Shown here one piece after another: positions 54,560 through 64,000 of a stretch of DNA of 64,000 bases. Position numbers and translations under genes: made by a program. Source of the stretch: Streptomyces cellulosae (GTDB lineage Bacteria > Actinomycetota > Actinomycetes > Streptomycetales > Streptomycetaceae); NCBI GenBank assembly GCA_014655195.1, contig BNBH01000004.1, forward strand, positions 124,001 through 188,000, in the 5' to 3' direction. The notes under the pieces are model-generated. The model worked only from the letters and a program-made list of their open reading frames with translations. It did not search any database and was not told the origin of the DNA. Positions within the stretch are counted from its first letter, which is position 1. The number at the start of each line of letters is the position of its first letter.

Positions 54560-54901
54560 TCAGAAGGGGAGGCCGGGGATGCCGCCCCCGCCGAGGCCCT
54601 GGGCCAGCGGGCCGAGCTTCTGCTGCTGCAGCGTCTGCGCGTTCTCGTTCGCCGCCTGGACCGCCGCGACGACCAGGTCCGCGAGGGTCTCCGTGTCCTC
54701 GGGGTCCACGGCCTTCGGGTCGATCTTCAGCGCCCGCAGCTCGCCGGAGCCGGTGACGGTGGCCCGCACCAGACCGCCGCCCGCCTGGCCCTCGACCTCC
54801 GTGCGCGCCAGCTCCTCCTGGGCCTTGGCCAGGTCCTGCTGCATCTTCTGGGCCTGCTGGAGCAGCTGCTGCATGTTGGGCTGGCCACCACCGGGGATCA
54901 C
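54560..54901 (-). CDS. YbaB/EbfC nucleoid-associated protein
   Basis: The 113-residue protein has [20 protein letters not shown] at the N-terminus, then [20 protein letters not shown] and a helical C-terminus with a Gly-rich tail. YbaB proteins form dimers that bind DNA without strict specificity and travel with recR. The ATG at 54901 is immediately before [12 protein letters not shown]. Confidence 0.94.
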   Translation of the reverse strand: MIPGGGQPNMQQLLQQAQKMQQDLAKAQEELARTEVEGQAGGGLVRATVTGSGELRALKIDPKAVDPEDTETLADLVVAAVQAANENAQTLQQQKLGPLAQGLGGGGIPGLPF

Positions 54902-55238
54902 GATTCGCTCCTAGGTCGGTACGTCGCGTCGGTACGTCGAGTCGTACGTCGGCTCGCTTGGTCCGTCCGGGTGCGAGGCCGCACCCTCGGCACGAGCCTA
55001 CGTGCTCGGGACCGCCGTCGCCCCGGCACTCTTTCGGGTGAGTCTCCTCCCGGGCCCTATACCTGATCACGGCCCCCTTCCGGGCGTAAAAGCGCGCGAA
55101 CCCCCGACGCGCCCACCCGTTGGGCGGTAGGAAGGGCCCGGCGCGCGAGCACCACGCGTGACCGGCCGACCGCGCACGGTGTGCGCGGGGCGCGGGCGCG
55201 CGGGGTCGGTCAGGTCGCATCAGGAGGGGAGATACCGG
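54902..55238. other. 337-bp divergent region of ybaB and the SLATT-type gene
   Basis: No gene is seen. GTCGGTACGTCG is repeated at 54915-54926 and 54928-54939, with a degenerate third copy at 54941-54952, just before ybaB. A less GC-rich stretch with CTATACCTGATCAC near 55058-55071 may carry a promoter. Confidence 0.5.
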
Positions 55239-55982
55239 GTGGGTCAGCCGGAGATGCAGCCCGAGGGTCGGCCTCACGACGGGCGGGGCGAGGGCGCGGC
55301 GGGGCTGCGCCCGGGCGACCCCGTCGGCCGGGCGTTCCCGCTCGGCGACTGGGGGGAGCCGGCCGCGCGGCTGGACGAGCTGTACCGGTGGGTGGAGCGC
55401 GGGGCGCTGGACACCGCCGCGTGGTACCTCGAGGACCGGATGTGGAAGCGGCGGTGCGCGTGGGCCCTGCGGGGCGGTACGGCGGCGGGGGCGCTGGCCG
55501 GGGCCGCGCTGCCGCTGCTGGATCTGACCGGGGCGGCGGAGGGGGTCACTCCGTGGGGGTATCTGGCGCTGCTGGTCGCCGTGGCGTGTGTGGCGGCTGA
55601 CCGTTTCTTCGGGATGACGTCCGGGTGGATGCGGGACGTGGCGACCGCGCAGGCTGTGCAGCGGCGGCTGCAGGCTTTTCAGTTCGACTGGGCGTCGGAG
55701 TGTGTGCGGGAGGTGCTGGGGCCCGCGGAGGGGACGGCCAGCGAGGCCGCGGAGCGGTGTCTGACGGTGCTGCGGCGGTTCACGGAGGACGTGACGGAGC
55801 TGGTCCGGGTGGAGACGGCGGACTGGATGCTGGAGTTTCGGAGCGGGGTGCCGTTGGGTGTGCGGAACTCCTTGGCCGGCGGGGGGCGGGCCGAGGCGGC
55901 GTTGCCCGTCGGGCGGTTCGCGGCTGCGCCCAACGGGGCTCGGCCGAACATGCCTCGGCAGCGGCCGCCTGAGGCGCGGTGA
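55239..55982 (+). CDS. SLATT-domain-like membrane protein
   Basis: The 247-residue protein has an acidic/Gly-rich N-terminus, a helical region (LDELYRWVERGALDTAAWYL), two adjacent membrane segments (about residues 80-100 and 105-125), then a long helix-rich cytoplasmic part. That is the SLATT layout, a family of predicted effector/pore proteins also used as stable core genes in Streptomyces. The GTG at 55239 has AGGAGGGGAG upstream. It is divergent from the recR cluster. Confidence 0.75.
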   Translation: MGQPEMQPEGRPHDGRGEGAAGLRPGDPVGRAFPLGDWGEPAARLDELYRWVERGALDTAAWYLEDRMWKRRCAWALRGGTAAGALAGAALPLLDLTGAAEGVTPWGYLALLVAVACVAADRFFGMTSGWMRDVATAQAVQRRLQAFQFDWASECVREVLGPAEGTASEAAERCLTVLRRFTEDVTELVRVETADWMLEFRSGVPLGVRNSLAGGGRAEAALPVGRFAAAPNGARPNMPRQRPPEAR

Positions 55983-56061
55983 GGGCGTTTTTCGCACGCG
56001 GTGCGTTCACCGGCGCCGGGGCGGGGCTGGGCGGGGTGTTGCGCAACCCGGCGTGTGCGGG

Positions 56062-56220
56062 GTGCCGCTGCGCCCACCCGTGCCGCCCCTAGCGGCACGA
56101 CTGCCCGCAGCTGCGGCGCCTCAAGGGGCGCGGGGAACTGCGCGACCAGCCACGGACCACCCGCACCCGGCGTTGCAGGGGTGCCGTCTGCGCCCAGCGG
56201 CACGGGTGCCCGCAGACGGC
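56062..56220. repeat. Streptomyces-type intergenic repeat with flanking hairpins
   Basis: GGGGCGCGGGGAACTGCGCG and the following ACCAGCC (56125-56149 or so) form a block I recall as dispersed many times in Streptomyces genomes. It is framed by two inverted repeats: GTGCCGCT/AGCGGCAC (56062-56098) and GCCGTCTGCG/CGCAGACGGC (56183-56220). It separates the convergent SLATT-type and kinase genes and may also terminate transcription. Confidence 0.7.
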
Positions 56221-56229
56221 GGGGGGACG

Positions 56230-58083
<1,854 letters not shown>

Positions 58084-58334
58084 CGCTGCGCCGCCTTCCC
58101 CCCGCAGTGAGCAACGGATCGAGGATAGTGGCGGGCCGGTGCCGGGTGAGCCGGCCGCCGTCTACGGTTCCGTAACAGGCGGGCCCAGGCGCTCGATCAC
58201 CGTGGACAGGTGTTCCCACGCCCGCATCACCTCCCCCACCCCTCCCGCGTGTCGACAACCTGTCGCGGAAACCCCCGCACCGCAGACACCCCGCCGATGT
58301 CGCTCGTCCATCACCGCCGCCTACGCTCGGGCGC

Positions 58335-59690
58335 ATGACCCCTCAGCCCAACCCCGAGGCCGGCGCCGCCGTCAAGGCCGCCGACCGTGCGCACGTGTTC
58401 CACTCCTGGTCCGCACAGGAGCTCATCGACCCGCTCGCCGTCGCCGGGGCGGAAGGGTCGTACTTCTGGGACTACGACGGCCGCCGCTACCTGGACTTCA
58501 CCAGCGGCCTCGTCTACACGAACATCGGCTACCAGCACCCCAAGGTCGTCGCCGCGATCCAGGAGCAGGCGGCGAGGATGACGACGTTCGCGCCCGCGTT
58601 CGCCGTCGAGGCGCGCTCGGAGGCGGCCCGGCTGATCGCCGAGCGCACCCCCGGCGACCTGGACAAGATCTTCTTCACCAACGGCGGCGCCGACGCCGTG
58701 GAGCACGCCCTGCGCATGGCCCGGCTGCACACCGGCCGGCCCAAGGTGCTCTCCGCGTACCGCTCGTACCACGGCGGCACGCAGCAGGCCGTGAACGTCA
58801 CCGGCGACCCGCGCCGCTGGGCGTCCGACAGCGCCACCGCCGGGGTCGTGCACTTCTGGGCGCCGTTCCTGTACCGCTCGCGCTTCTACGCCGAGACCGA
58901 GGAGCAGGAGTGCGCGCGGGCGCTGGAGCACCTGGAGACGACGATCGCCTTCGAGGGGCCCTCGACGATCGCCGCGGTCATCCTGGAGACCGTCCCGGGC
59001 ACGGCCGGCATCATGCCGCCCCCGCCCGGCTACCTCGCGGGCGTCCGCGCGCTGTGCGACAAGTACGGCATCGTCCTGGTGCTGGACGAGGTGATGGCCG
59101 GGTTCGGCCGCACCGGCACGTGGTTCGCGGCCGACCTGTACGACGTCGTGCCGGACCTGATGACCTTCGCCAAGGGCGTGAACTCCGGCTACGTGCCGCT
59201 GGGCGGCGTCGCCATCTCCGCGGAGATCGCGGCCACCTTCGCCACCCGCCCCTACCCGGGCGGCCTGACCTACTCCGGGCACCCGCTGGCCTGCGCCGCC
59301 GCCGTCGCGACGATCAACGTGATGGAGGAGGAGGGCGTCGTCGAGAACGCGGCCTCCCTCGGCGCGTCCGTCGTCGGCCCCGGTCTGCGGGAGCTGGCCG
59401 AGCGTCACCCGAGCGTGGGCGAGGTGCGCGGCACCGGCATGTTCTGGGCGGTGGAGCTGGTGCGCGACCGGGAGACCCGGGAGCCGCTGGTGCCGTACAA
59501 CGCGTCCGGCGAGGCGAACGCCCCGATGGCCGCGTTCGCCGCCGCCGCGAAGAAGGCCGGCCTGTGGCCCTTCGTGAACATGAACCGCACCCATGTGGTG
59601 CCGCCGCTCAACACGAGCGAGGCCGAGCTGAAGGAGGGCCTGGCGGCCCTGGACGCGGCTCTGTCGGTAGCCGACGAGTACGTGAGGTGA
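58335..59690 (+). CDS. class III PLP-dependent aminotransferase
   Basis: The 451-residue fold-type I aminotransferase has FFTNGGADAVEHALRMAR (cofactor phosphate site), VLDEVMAGFGRTGTW with the PLP-ring aspartate, and the Schiff-base Lys280 in MTFAKGVNSGYVPLGG. It resembles beta-alanine/GABA/taurine-pyruvate transaminases; the substrate is undetermined. It is followed by a strong terminator and then a GntR regulator, which may control related catabolism. The ATG at 58335 is 17 bases after CGCCGCC and has no strong ribosome site. Confidence 0.9.
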   Translation: MTPQPNPEAGAAVKAADRAHVFHSWSAQELIDPLAVAGAEGSYFWDYDGRRYLDFTSGLVYTNIGYQHPKVVAAIQEQAARMTTFAPAFAVEARSEAARLIAERTPGDLDKIFFTNGGADAVEHALRMARLHTGRPKVLSAYRSYHGGTQQAVNVTGDPRRWASDSATAGVVHFWAPFLYRSRFYAETEEQECARALEHLETTIAFEGPSTIAAVILETVPGTAGIMPPPPGYLAGVRALCDKYGIVLVLDEVMAGFGRTGTWFAADLYDVVPDLMTFAKGVNSGYVPLGGVAISAEIAATFATRPYPGGLTYSGHPLACAAAVATINVMEEEGVVENAASLGASVVGPGLRELAERHPSVGEVRGTGMFWAVELVRDRETREPLVPYNASGEANAPMAAFAAAAKKAGLWPFVNMNRTHVVPPLNTSEAELKEGLAALDAALSVADEYVR

Positions 59691-59714
59691 CCGGCTGAGT
59701 CAGCGGCCTTCCGG

Positions 59715-59743
59715 CGGGCGCGAGGGGTCTCCCCTCGCGCCCG
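59715..59743 (+). terminator. terminator after the aminotransferase gene
   Basis: A perfect 13-bp stem (CGGGCGCGAGGGG and its complement) has a 3-base loop and ends in GTTCG. Confidence 0.85.
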
Positions 59744-59841
59744 TTCGAACATCCGGCGCCGCGCCCGGACCGCGTAAGGTGGCGTGCCCGTGGACTTTTG
59801 CGAGCACGCCACTCGAACGCGATGAGGGAGACGCCCCGACC

Positions 59842-60612
59842 ATGCCCCGCCTCGGCAACGTCGCCGTGACCCGCAGCACCCTGCGGCAGCAGATCGCCGA
59901 CGCGCTGCGCGACGAGGTGCTGGCCGGGCGGCTCCAGCCGGGGCAGGAGTTCACCGTCAAGGAGATCGCCGACCAGTACGGGGTGTCCGCGACGCCCGTG
60001 CGGGAGGCGCTGGTCGACCTGTCGGCGCAGGGACTGCTGGACGCCGACCAGCACCGCGGCTTCCGGGTGCACGAGTACTCCGCCGACGACTTCCGCGGCA
60101 TGATCGAGGCGCGCAGCCTGGTCACCGAGGGGATGTTCCACGCGCTCACCCACGGCGGCGCGCCGCATCTGCGGCCCGACGAGCCCCGGCTGGCGGCGCA
60201 CCTCGCGGGGGTGCGGCGGCGCGGCGAGGAGGCCCGGCGCGCGGCGCTGGCCGGCGAGGTCACCGTGCTGATCGGCTACGACCTGCGGTTCTGGCGGGAG
60301 CTGGCGTCCGCGTTCGGCAATCCGTACCTCACCGACTTCCTGCACCGGCTGCGGGTGCAGATGTGGGTGTACGTGGTGCAGCACCTGCGGCAGCTGCCCG
60401 ATCCGCGGGGCCGGCTGTGGGCGCGTCACACCGAGCTGGTGGACGCCCTGACCGAGGGTGACACCGACACCGCGCGGGCCATCCTCGACGCGTACACCGC
60501 GTACTCCCTGTCCCTCGTGGAGGGCCTGACGACCGACGCGGCGGGTAAGGGACCTGTACGACGGCCCGCACAGGAGGATCCGCCCGCCCGGGACGCCGAT
60601 ACGCTTCCCTGA
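59842..60612 (+). CDS. GntR-family regulator (FCD type)
   Basis: The 256-residue regulator has an N-terminal winged helix (STLRQQIADALRDEVLAGRL, then EFTVKEIADQYGVSATPVRE) and an all-helical FCD-like effector domain. The ATG at 59842 has GAGGGAG upstream, and in-frame codons before it lack support. It lies 150 bp after the aminotransferase gene, past a terminator, and is followed by an unknown gene after 71 bp. Confidence 0.87.
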   Translation: MPRLGNVAVTRSTLRQQIADALRDEVLAGRLQPGQEFTVKEIADQYGVSATPVREALVDLSAQGLLDADQHRGFRVHEYSADDFRGMIEARSLVTEGMFHALTHGGAPHLRPDEPRLAAHLAGVRRRGEEARRAALAGEVTVLIGYDLRFWRELASAFGNPYLTDFLHRLRVQMWVYVVQHLRQLPDPRGRLWARHTELVDALTEGDTDTARAILDAYTAYSLSLVEGLTTDAAGKGPVRRPAQEDPPARDADTLP

Positions 60613-60683
60613 CCGCTGTCCCGAACCGTCTTCCCGGACCCGGACGTCCCACCCGACGACCGCGCGATGCGAGGAGTGCTCTT

Positions 60684-61334
60684 TTGGCCTGTGACCTGTG
60701 GCTGGTACCGCTCGTCGACGTGTTGTGCCACACGCCCGACAACCCCTTCGCCGAGGAACTCGCGCAGTACAACACGGTGCTGGCCGACGCGGGACTGCCG
60801 CCGGTGCCGGTGTACCAGTACATGCCGGGACTGACCGGCGACGTCGCCCCGGTCGCCGGGTTCGACTACGACGCCCTGCACTTCCTGCGGCGCGTGTACC
60901 TGCTCCAGGTCTGCGGCCTTCCGGTCACCCCGGTGGACGAACTGGGCGGCGACTACGAGCAGTTGCTGGAGATGTTCGAGGCCACGGCCCAGCAGTCGCA
61001 TCTGGTGTGGCACTACGACCACGCGGGCGCGTACGTGCCCGTGGACTTCCCGAGCCCCCTGTCCAGCGACGAACTCCTCGCCGGAGGCGGCCCGTTGGGC
61101 TCCTCGCACGCGCTGCTGCGCGAACTGGAGTCGGTCGCCCCGTCGATCGGCATCGACCCGGCGAACCCGCCGGCCGCTCCCGAGCCGCCGCGGGCCCCCA
61201 CCGAGCTGGAGGAACCGGCCGTCCCCGCCCCCTACGACCCGAGCCCGTTCGCCCGCGAACGCCACGTCTGGCTCGGCCTCCACGCGGCGGCCACCCGGAG
61301 CCTGGCGCAGGGTTCGATGATCGTCTTCAGCTGA
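60684..61334 (+). CDS. hypothetical protein with TTG start
   Basis: The 216-residue product begins MACDLWLVPLVDVLCHTPDN and carries FDYDALHFLRRVYLLQVCGL and TAQQSHLVWHYDHAGAYVPV. A Pro/Ala linker precedes a short conserved-looking end (WLGLHAAATRSLAQGSMIVF). No family is recognised. The TTG at 60684 is supported by GAGGAG eight bases upstream. It may be in one transcript with the GntR gene. Confidence 0.72.
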   Translation: MACDLWLVPLVDVLCHTPDNPFAEELAQYNTVLADAGLPPVPVYQYMPGLTGDVAPVAGFDYDALHFLRRVYLLQVCGLPVTPVDELGGDYEQLLEMFEATAQQSHLVWHYDHAGAYVPVDFPSPLSSDELLAGGGPLGSSHALLRELESVAPSIGIDPANPPAAPEPPRAPTELEEPAVPAPYDPSPFARERHVWLGLHAAATRSLAQGSMIVFS

Positions 61335-61337
61335 GGG

Positions 61338-61628
61338 TCACCGCAGTTCGGAGAGCCCCTTCCGCAGGTCGTCCGCGTTCATCACCGGGGTCATCTCGAC
61401 CTCGGCGTCGAACTGCGAGAAGAACGGCTCGCCGATGGGCGGGATCTGTGAGCTGTCCTCGACGTCGAGGACGAGCAGGCAGGTCCGGCGGCCGCCGAGC
61501 GGACCGAAGTAGGCGGCCTCGGGGTGGAGCCGCTCGATGGTCTCCCGCATCATGTCGGGCAGCTTCCCGCTGCGGAGGGCCTCGTTCGACTTCTCCGTGT
61601 CCAGCGTCGCCTTGAGCATCACGCGCAT
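61338..61628 (-). CDS. hypothetical small protein
   Basis: The 96-residue product begins MRVMLKATLDTEKSNEALRS and contains DMMRETIERLHPEAAYFGPL and RTCLLVLDVEDSSQIPPI. The alternation of strands and helices suggests a ferredoxin-like (DUF3303-type) fold. Homologs are sometimes mislabelled pantothenate synthetase, which this is not. The ATG at 61628 has GAGGGTGAG upstream. Confidence 0.75.
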   Translation of the reverse strand: MRVMLKATLDTEKSNEALRSGKLPDMMRETIERLHPEAAYFGPLGGRRTCLLVLDVEDSSQIPPIGEPFFSQFDAEVEMTPVMNADDLRKGLSELR

Positions 61629-61685
61629 CGCACTCACCCTCTTCCAGGTCGATGTGCATGCCGCGTACACGTCCAGGCTATGCCT

Positions 61686-61717
61686 GTGCACCGGCGCCCG
61701 CCCGGGCGCCGGTGCAC
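61686..61717 (-). terminator. terminator after purA
   Basis: A perfect 15-bp inverted repeat (GTGCACCGGCGCCCG and its complement) separated by two bases lies 14 bp beyond the purA stop. Confidence 0.85.
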
Positions 61718-61730
61718 GGGGCGACCGCTC

Positions 61731-63014
61731 CTAGAGGAACGAGTTGATCTCGATCGTCTCGGTGCGGCCCGGGCCCACGCCGATCGCGGAGATCGGGGCG
61801 CCGGACATCTCCTCCAGCGCCTTCACGTACGCCTGGGCGTTCTTCGGCAGGTCGGAGAAGGACTTCGCCTTGCTGATGTCCTCGTTCCAGCCCGGCAGCA
61901 TCTCGTAGACCGGCTTCGCGTGGTGGAAGTCCGTCTGCGAGTAGGGCAGCTCCTCGACGCGCTTGCCGTCGATCTCGTAGGCCACGCAGACCGGGATCTG
62001 CTCCCAGCCGGTGAGGACGTCGAGCTTGGTGAGGAAGAAGTCCGTCAGGCCGTTCACCCGGGTCGCGTAGCGGGCGATGACCGCGTCGAACCAGCCGCAG
62101 CGGCGGTCACGGCCGGTGGTGACGCCCCGCTCGCCGCCGATGCGGCGCAGCGCCTCGCCGTCCTCGTCGAACAGCTCCGTCGGGAACGGTCCGGCGCCCA
62201 CGCGGGTGGTGTACGCCTTGAGGATGCCGATGACCCGGCTGATCTTCGTCGGGCCCACGCCGGCGCCGGTGCAGGCGCCGCCCGCGGTCGGGTTCGACGA
62301 GGTGACGAACGGGTACGTGCCGTGGTCGATGTCGAGCAGGGTGCCCTGGCCGCCCTCGAAGAGGACCACCTTGTCCTGCTCCAGCGCCTCGTTCAGCACC
62401 AGCACGGTGTCGGCGACGTACGGCGCCAGCTTGTCCGCGTAGCCCAGCAGCTCCTCGACCACCTGGCCGACGGCGATCGCGCGCCGGTTGTAGAGCTTGG
62501 TGAGCATCTGGTTCTTGACGTCGAGGGCCGCCTCGACCTTCTGGGTGAGGATCGACTCGTCGTAGAGGTCCTGCACCCGGATGCCGACGCGGTTGATCTT
62601 GTCGGCGTAGGTCGGGCCGATGCCGCGGCCGGTGGTGCCGATCTTCCGCTTGCCGAGGAAACGCTCGGTCACCTTGTCCACCGTCACGTTGTACGGCGTG
62701 ATGATGTGCGCGTTACCGCTGATCAGGAGCTTGGACGTGTCGACGCCGCGCTCGTTCAGACCGCTCAGCTCGGAGAGCAGGACCGACGGGTCGACGACGA
62801 CGCCGTTTCCGATGACCGGCGTGCAGCCGGGGGACAGGATTCCGGAAGGGAGCAGGTGCAGGGCGTACTTCTGATCGCCCACGACCACCGTGTGGCCGGC
62901 GTTGTTGCCGCCCTGGTAGCGCACCACATAGTCGACGGAACCACCGAGAAGGTCCGTCGCCTTTCCCTTGCCTTCGTCACCCCACTGAGCACCGAGCAGC
63001 ACAAGTGCGGGCAC
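61731..63014 (-). CDS. purA: adenylosuccinate synthetase
   Basis: The 427-residue enzyme (IMP + aspartate + GTP to adenylosuccinate) has the N-terminal phosphate loop [14 protein letters not shown], the NAGHT motif ([12 protein letters not shown]) and the conserved [13 protein letters not shown]. Length and both ends match the family. The GTG at 63014 encodes [13 protein letters not shown] hairpin lies in the upstream leader. Confidence 0.97.
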   Translation of the reverse strand: MPALVLLGAQWGDEGKGKATDLLGGSVDYVVRYQGGNNAGHTVVVGDQKYALHLLPSGILSPGCTPVIGNGVVVDPSVLLSELSGLNERGVDTSKLLISGNAHIITPYNVTVDKVTERFLGKRKIGTTGRGIGPTYADKINRVGIRVQDLYDESILTQKVEAALDVKNQMLTKLYNRRAIAVGQVVEELLGYADKLAPYVADTVLVLNEALEQDKVVLFEGGQGTLLDIDHGTYPFVTSSNPTAGGACTGAGVGPTKISRVIGILKAYTTRVGAGPFPTELFDEDGEALRRIGGERGVTTGRDRRCGWFDAVIARYATRVNGLTDFFLTKLDVLTGWEQIPVCVAYEIDGKRVEELPYSQTDFHHAKPVYEMLPGWNEDISKAKSFSDLPKNAQAYVKALEEMSGAPISAIGVGPGRTETIEINSFL

Positions 63015-63138
63015 GCGCGTACACCCCTTCCGGGCGGGGCATGTCCAAGGTCAGGGGCGCACACGGAGGATCTCCGCCGCGTGCACCGCGACCACCGTTG
63101 GCCGCCAACCGTCGGACCGGATGCCCCGGAATAGACGA

Positions 63139-63167
63139 AGCCCCTGGCGCAATAGCGCAAAGGGGCT
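63139..63167. promoter_or_regulatory. hairpin in the purA upstream region
   Basis: AGCCCCT/AGGGGCT arms enclose a second small stem (GGCGC/GCGCA-type around AATA), giving a two-part hairpin 125-153 bp before the purA start. It could be a leader structure or a promoter-proximal terminator for the gene on the other strand. Confidence 0.5.
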
Positions 63168-63200
63168 CTTGCACAAAGATGCTACCCGAGGAAGCGAGGC

Positions 63201-64000
63201 ATGGCCGAGGTGGCGACATCCGGGACTTCTTCCGCGACGTCCGATCAGCTTCTGGTGGTCATCGATCCGGTCGCCCGGCGGGCGGACGGCGAGTCGGTCC
63301 GGATCGCGCGGGACGTGCTCCGCGCGGGTGCGGCGGGCGCGAAGGTGTGCCTGCCGGACGGCCCCGAGGAGTTCGCCCGCGCGCTCGCCCGGCGCGGCTC
63401 ACGGCGTCCCGTGGTGGTGGGCGACGACCGGGCGCTGGTGCGGGCGGTGGAGCTGCTGCACCGGCACCGGGAGCTGGCCGGGTGCGCGCTGTCCCTGGTG
63501 CCGGTGGGCGGCTCGGTGTCGCTCGCCCGGGCGCTGGGCGTGCCGTGCGGGGCGGTGGCCGCGGCGCGGGCGGTGCTCGACGGGACGGAGCGGCGGATGG
63601 ATCTGCTGGTCGACGACAGCGACGGCGTGGTGCTGGGCGCGCTGCGGATCCCTCCGCTGGGTTCCACGTCCCCCGAACGGCACTCGGCCGGCGGGGTGAC
63701 CTGGCCGTGGCTGCAGACCTGCCGCTCCTTTGTACGCACGCTGGCCCCCGTCCGGCCGCCCGCCGCACCCGGGTCGGGGCCGACGCGGCTGCGGGTGGAG
63801 GTGGACGGGGAGACCCTGGTCGACCTGCACCAGTCGGTGGAGGCCGTCTCGGTCGTCCCCGGCGCCTCGGGCACGGCCCGCGTGGAGGTCCGCCCCGCCT
63901 CGGTCGGCGCGGAGGCGTCCCCCCTGTCGGCGGAGGCCCGCACGATCACGGTCTCCGGCGCCCACTTCCGCTACCGCGCCGACGCGACGGTCTCGGGCCC
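63201..64000 (+). CDS. diacylglycerol-kinase-like protein, cut by the window end
   Basis: About 266 residues are visible from ATG 63201 (MAEVATSGTSS), preceded by GAGGAAGCGAGGC, with no stop before base 64000. LLVVIDPVARRADGESVRIA resembles the first strand-loop of NAD/diacylglycerol kinases, and LVPVGGSVSLARALGVPCGA recalls the nucleotide-binding PxGTxNDxA segment, though with the critical GTGN altered. Lipid-kinase activity is therefore doubtful. The gene is divergent from purA. Confidence 0.65.
   Translation, partial: MAEVATSGTSSATSDQLLVVIDPVARRADGESVRIARDVLRAGAAGAKVCLPDGPEEFARALARRGSRRPVVVGDDRALVRAVELLHRHRELAGCALSLVPVGGSVSLARALGVPCGAVAAARAVLDGTERRMDLLVDDSDGVVLGALRIPPLGSTSPERHSAGGVTWPWLQTCRSFVRTLAPVRPPAAPGSGPTRLRVEVDGETLVDLHQSVEAVSVVPGASGTARVEVRPASVGAEASPLSAEARTITVSGAHFRYRADATVSG

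Overview
The window is from a high-GC actinobacterium, almost certainly a Streptomyces. Coding runs show strong G/C third-position bias, GTG starts and ATGA-type overlaps are frequent, and there is a wblA gene. The gene order (acs, nhaA, marP-like protease, nth, crp, paired ArsA-type ATPases, wblA, class A PBP, yqeY, tRNA-Pro; then ask-asd, recR, ybaB, purA) matches, from memory, the S. coelicolor core around SCO3563 to SCO3629. No similarity search was run.

Bases 1 to about 20.5 kb are core chromosome: acetate activation (acs, cut by the window start), Na+/H+ exchange, the operon nth / CoA-pyrophosphatase-like NUDIX / MarP-like protease divergent from crp, an MBL/NUDIX pair, RidA, two ArsA-like ATPases, wblA, a bifunctional penicillin-binding protein, YqeY, a phosphoesterase and a small membrane protein.

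Bases 20.59 to 34.79 kb are an island in tRNA-Pro(CGG). The 3' part of the tRNA, 43 bp starting in the anticodon loop, recurs exactly 14.16 kb downstream, and each copy is followed by nearly the same 37-bp terminator hairpin. No integrase, relaxase or replication gene is recognisable inside. The island holds a decayed CBASS-like pair (truncated CD-NTase, frameshifted E2-like gene), several unrecognised genes, the C-terminal piece of a pPIWI_RE-like protein, an Eco29kI-type restriction-modification cluster with a Vsr-like endonuclease and a second divergent GIY-YIG nuclease, and two small genes near the right end. A third, diverged tRNA-3'-end-like segment with its own hairpin at 25.84 to 25.93 kb suggests that two elements were stacked. 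The methyltransferase has a good leaderless promoter with CCGCGG, the expected Eco29kI-type site, touching its -10 box.

Bases 34.8 to 64 kb are core again: a VapBC-like toxin-antitoxin pair just outside the island, a KhtT-like subunit facing a KefB-type antiporter, an SLC13/NhaD-type transporter, a TetR regulator with three near-identical palindromic operators, a two-RCK-domain membrane protein, an S9 peptidase, SURF1, a SigE-family sigma factor coupled to a membrane protein, asd/ask, recR/ybaB, a SLATT-type protein, a Ser/Thr kinase, an aminotransferase, a GntR regulator and purA. The window ends inside a diacylglycerol-kinase-like gene.
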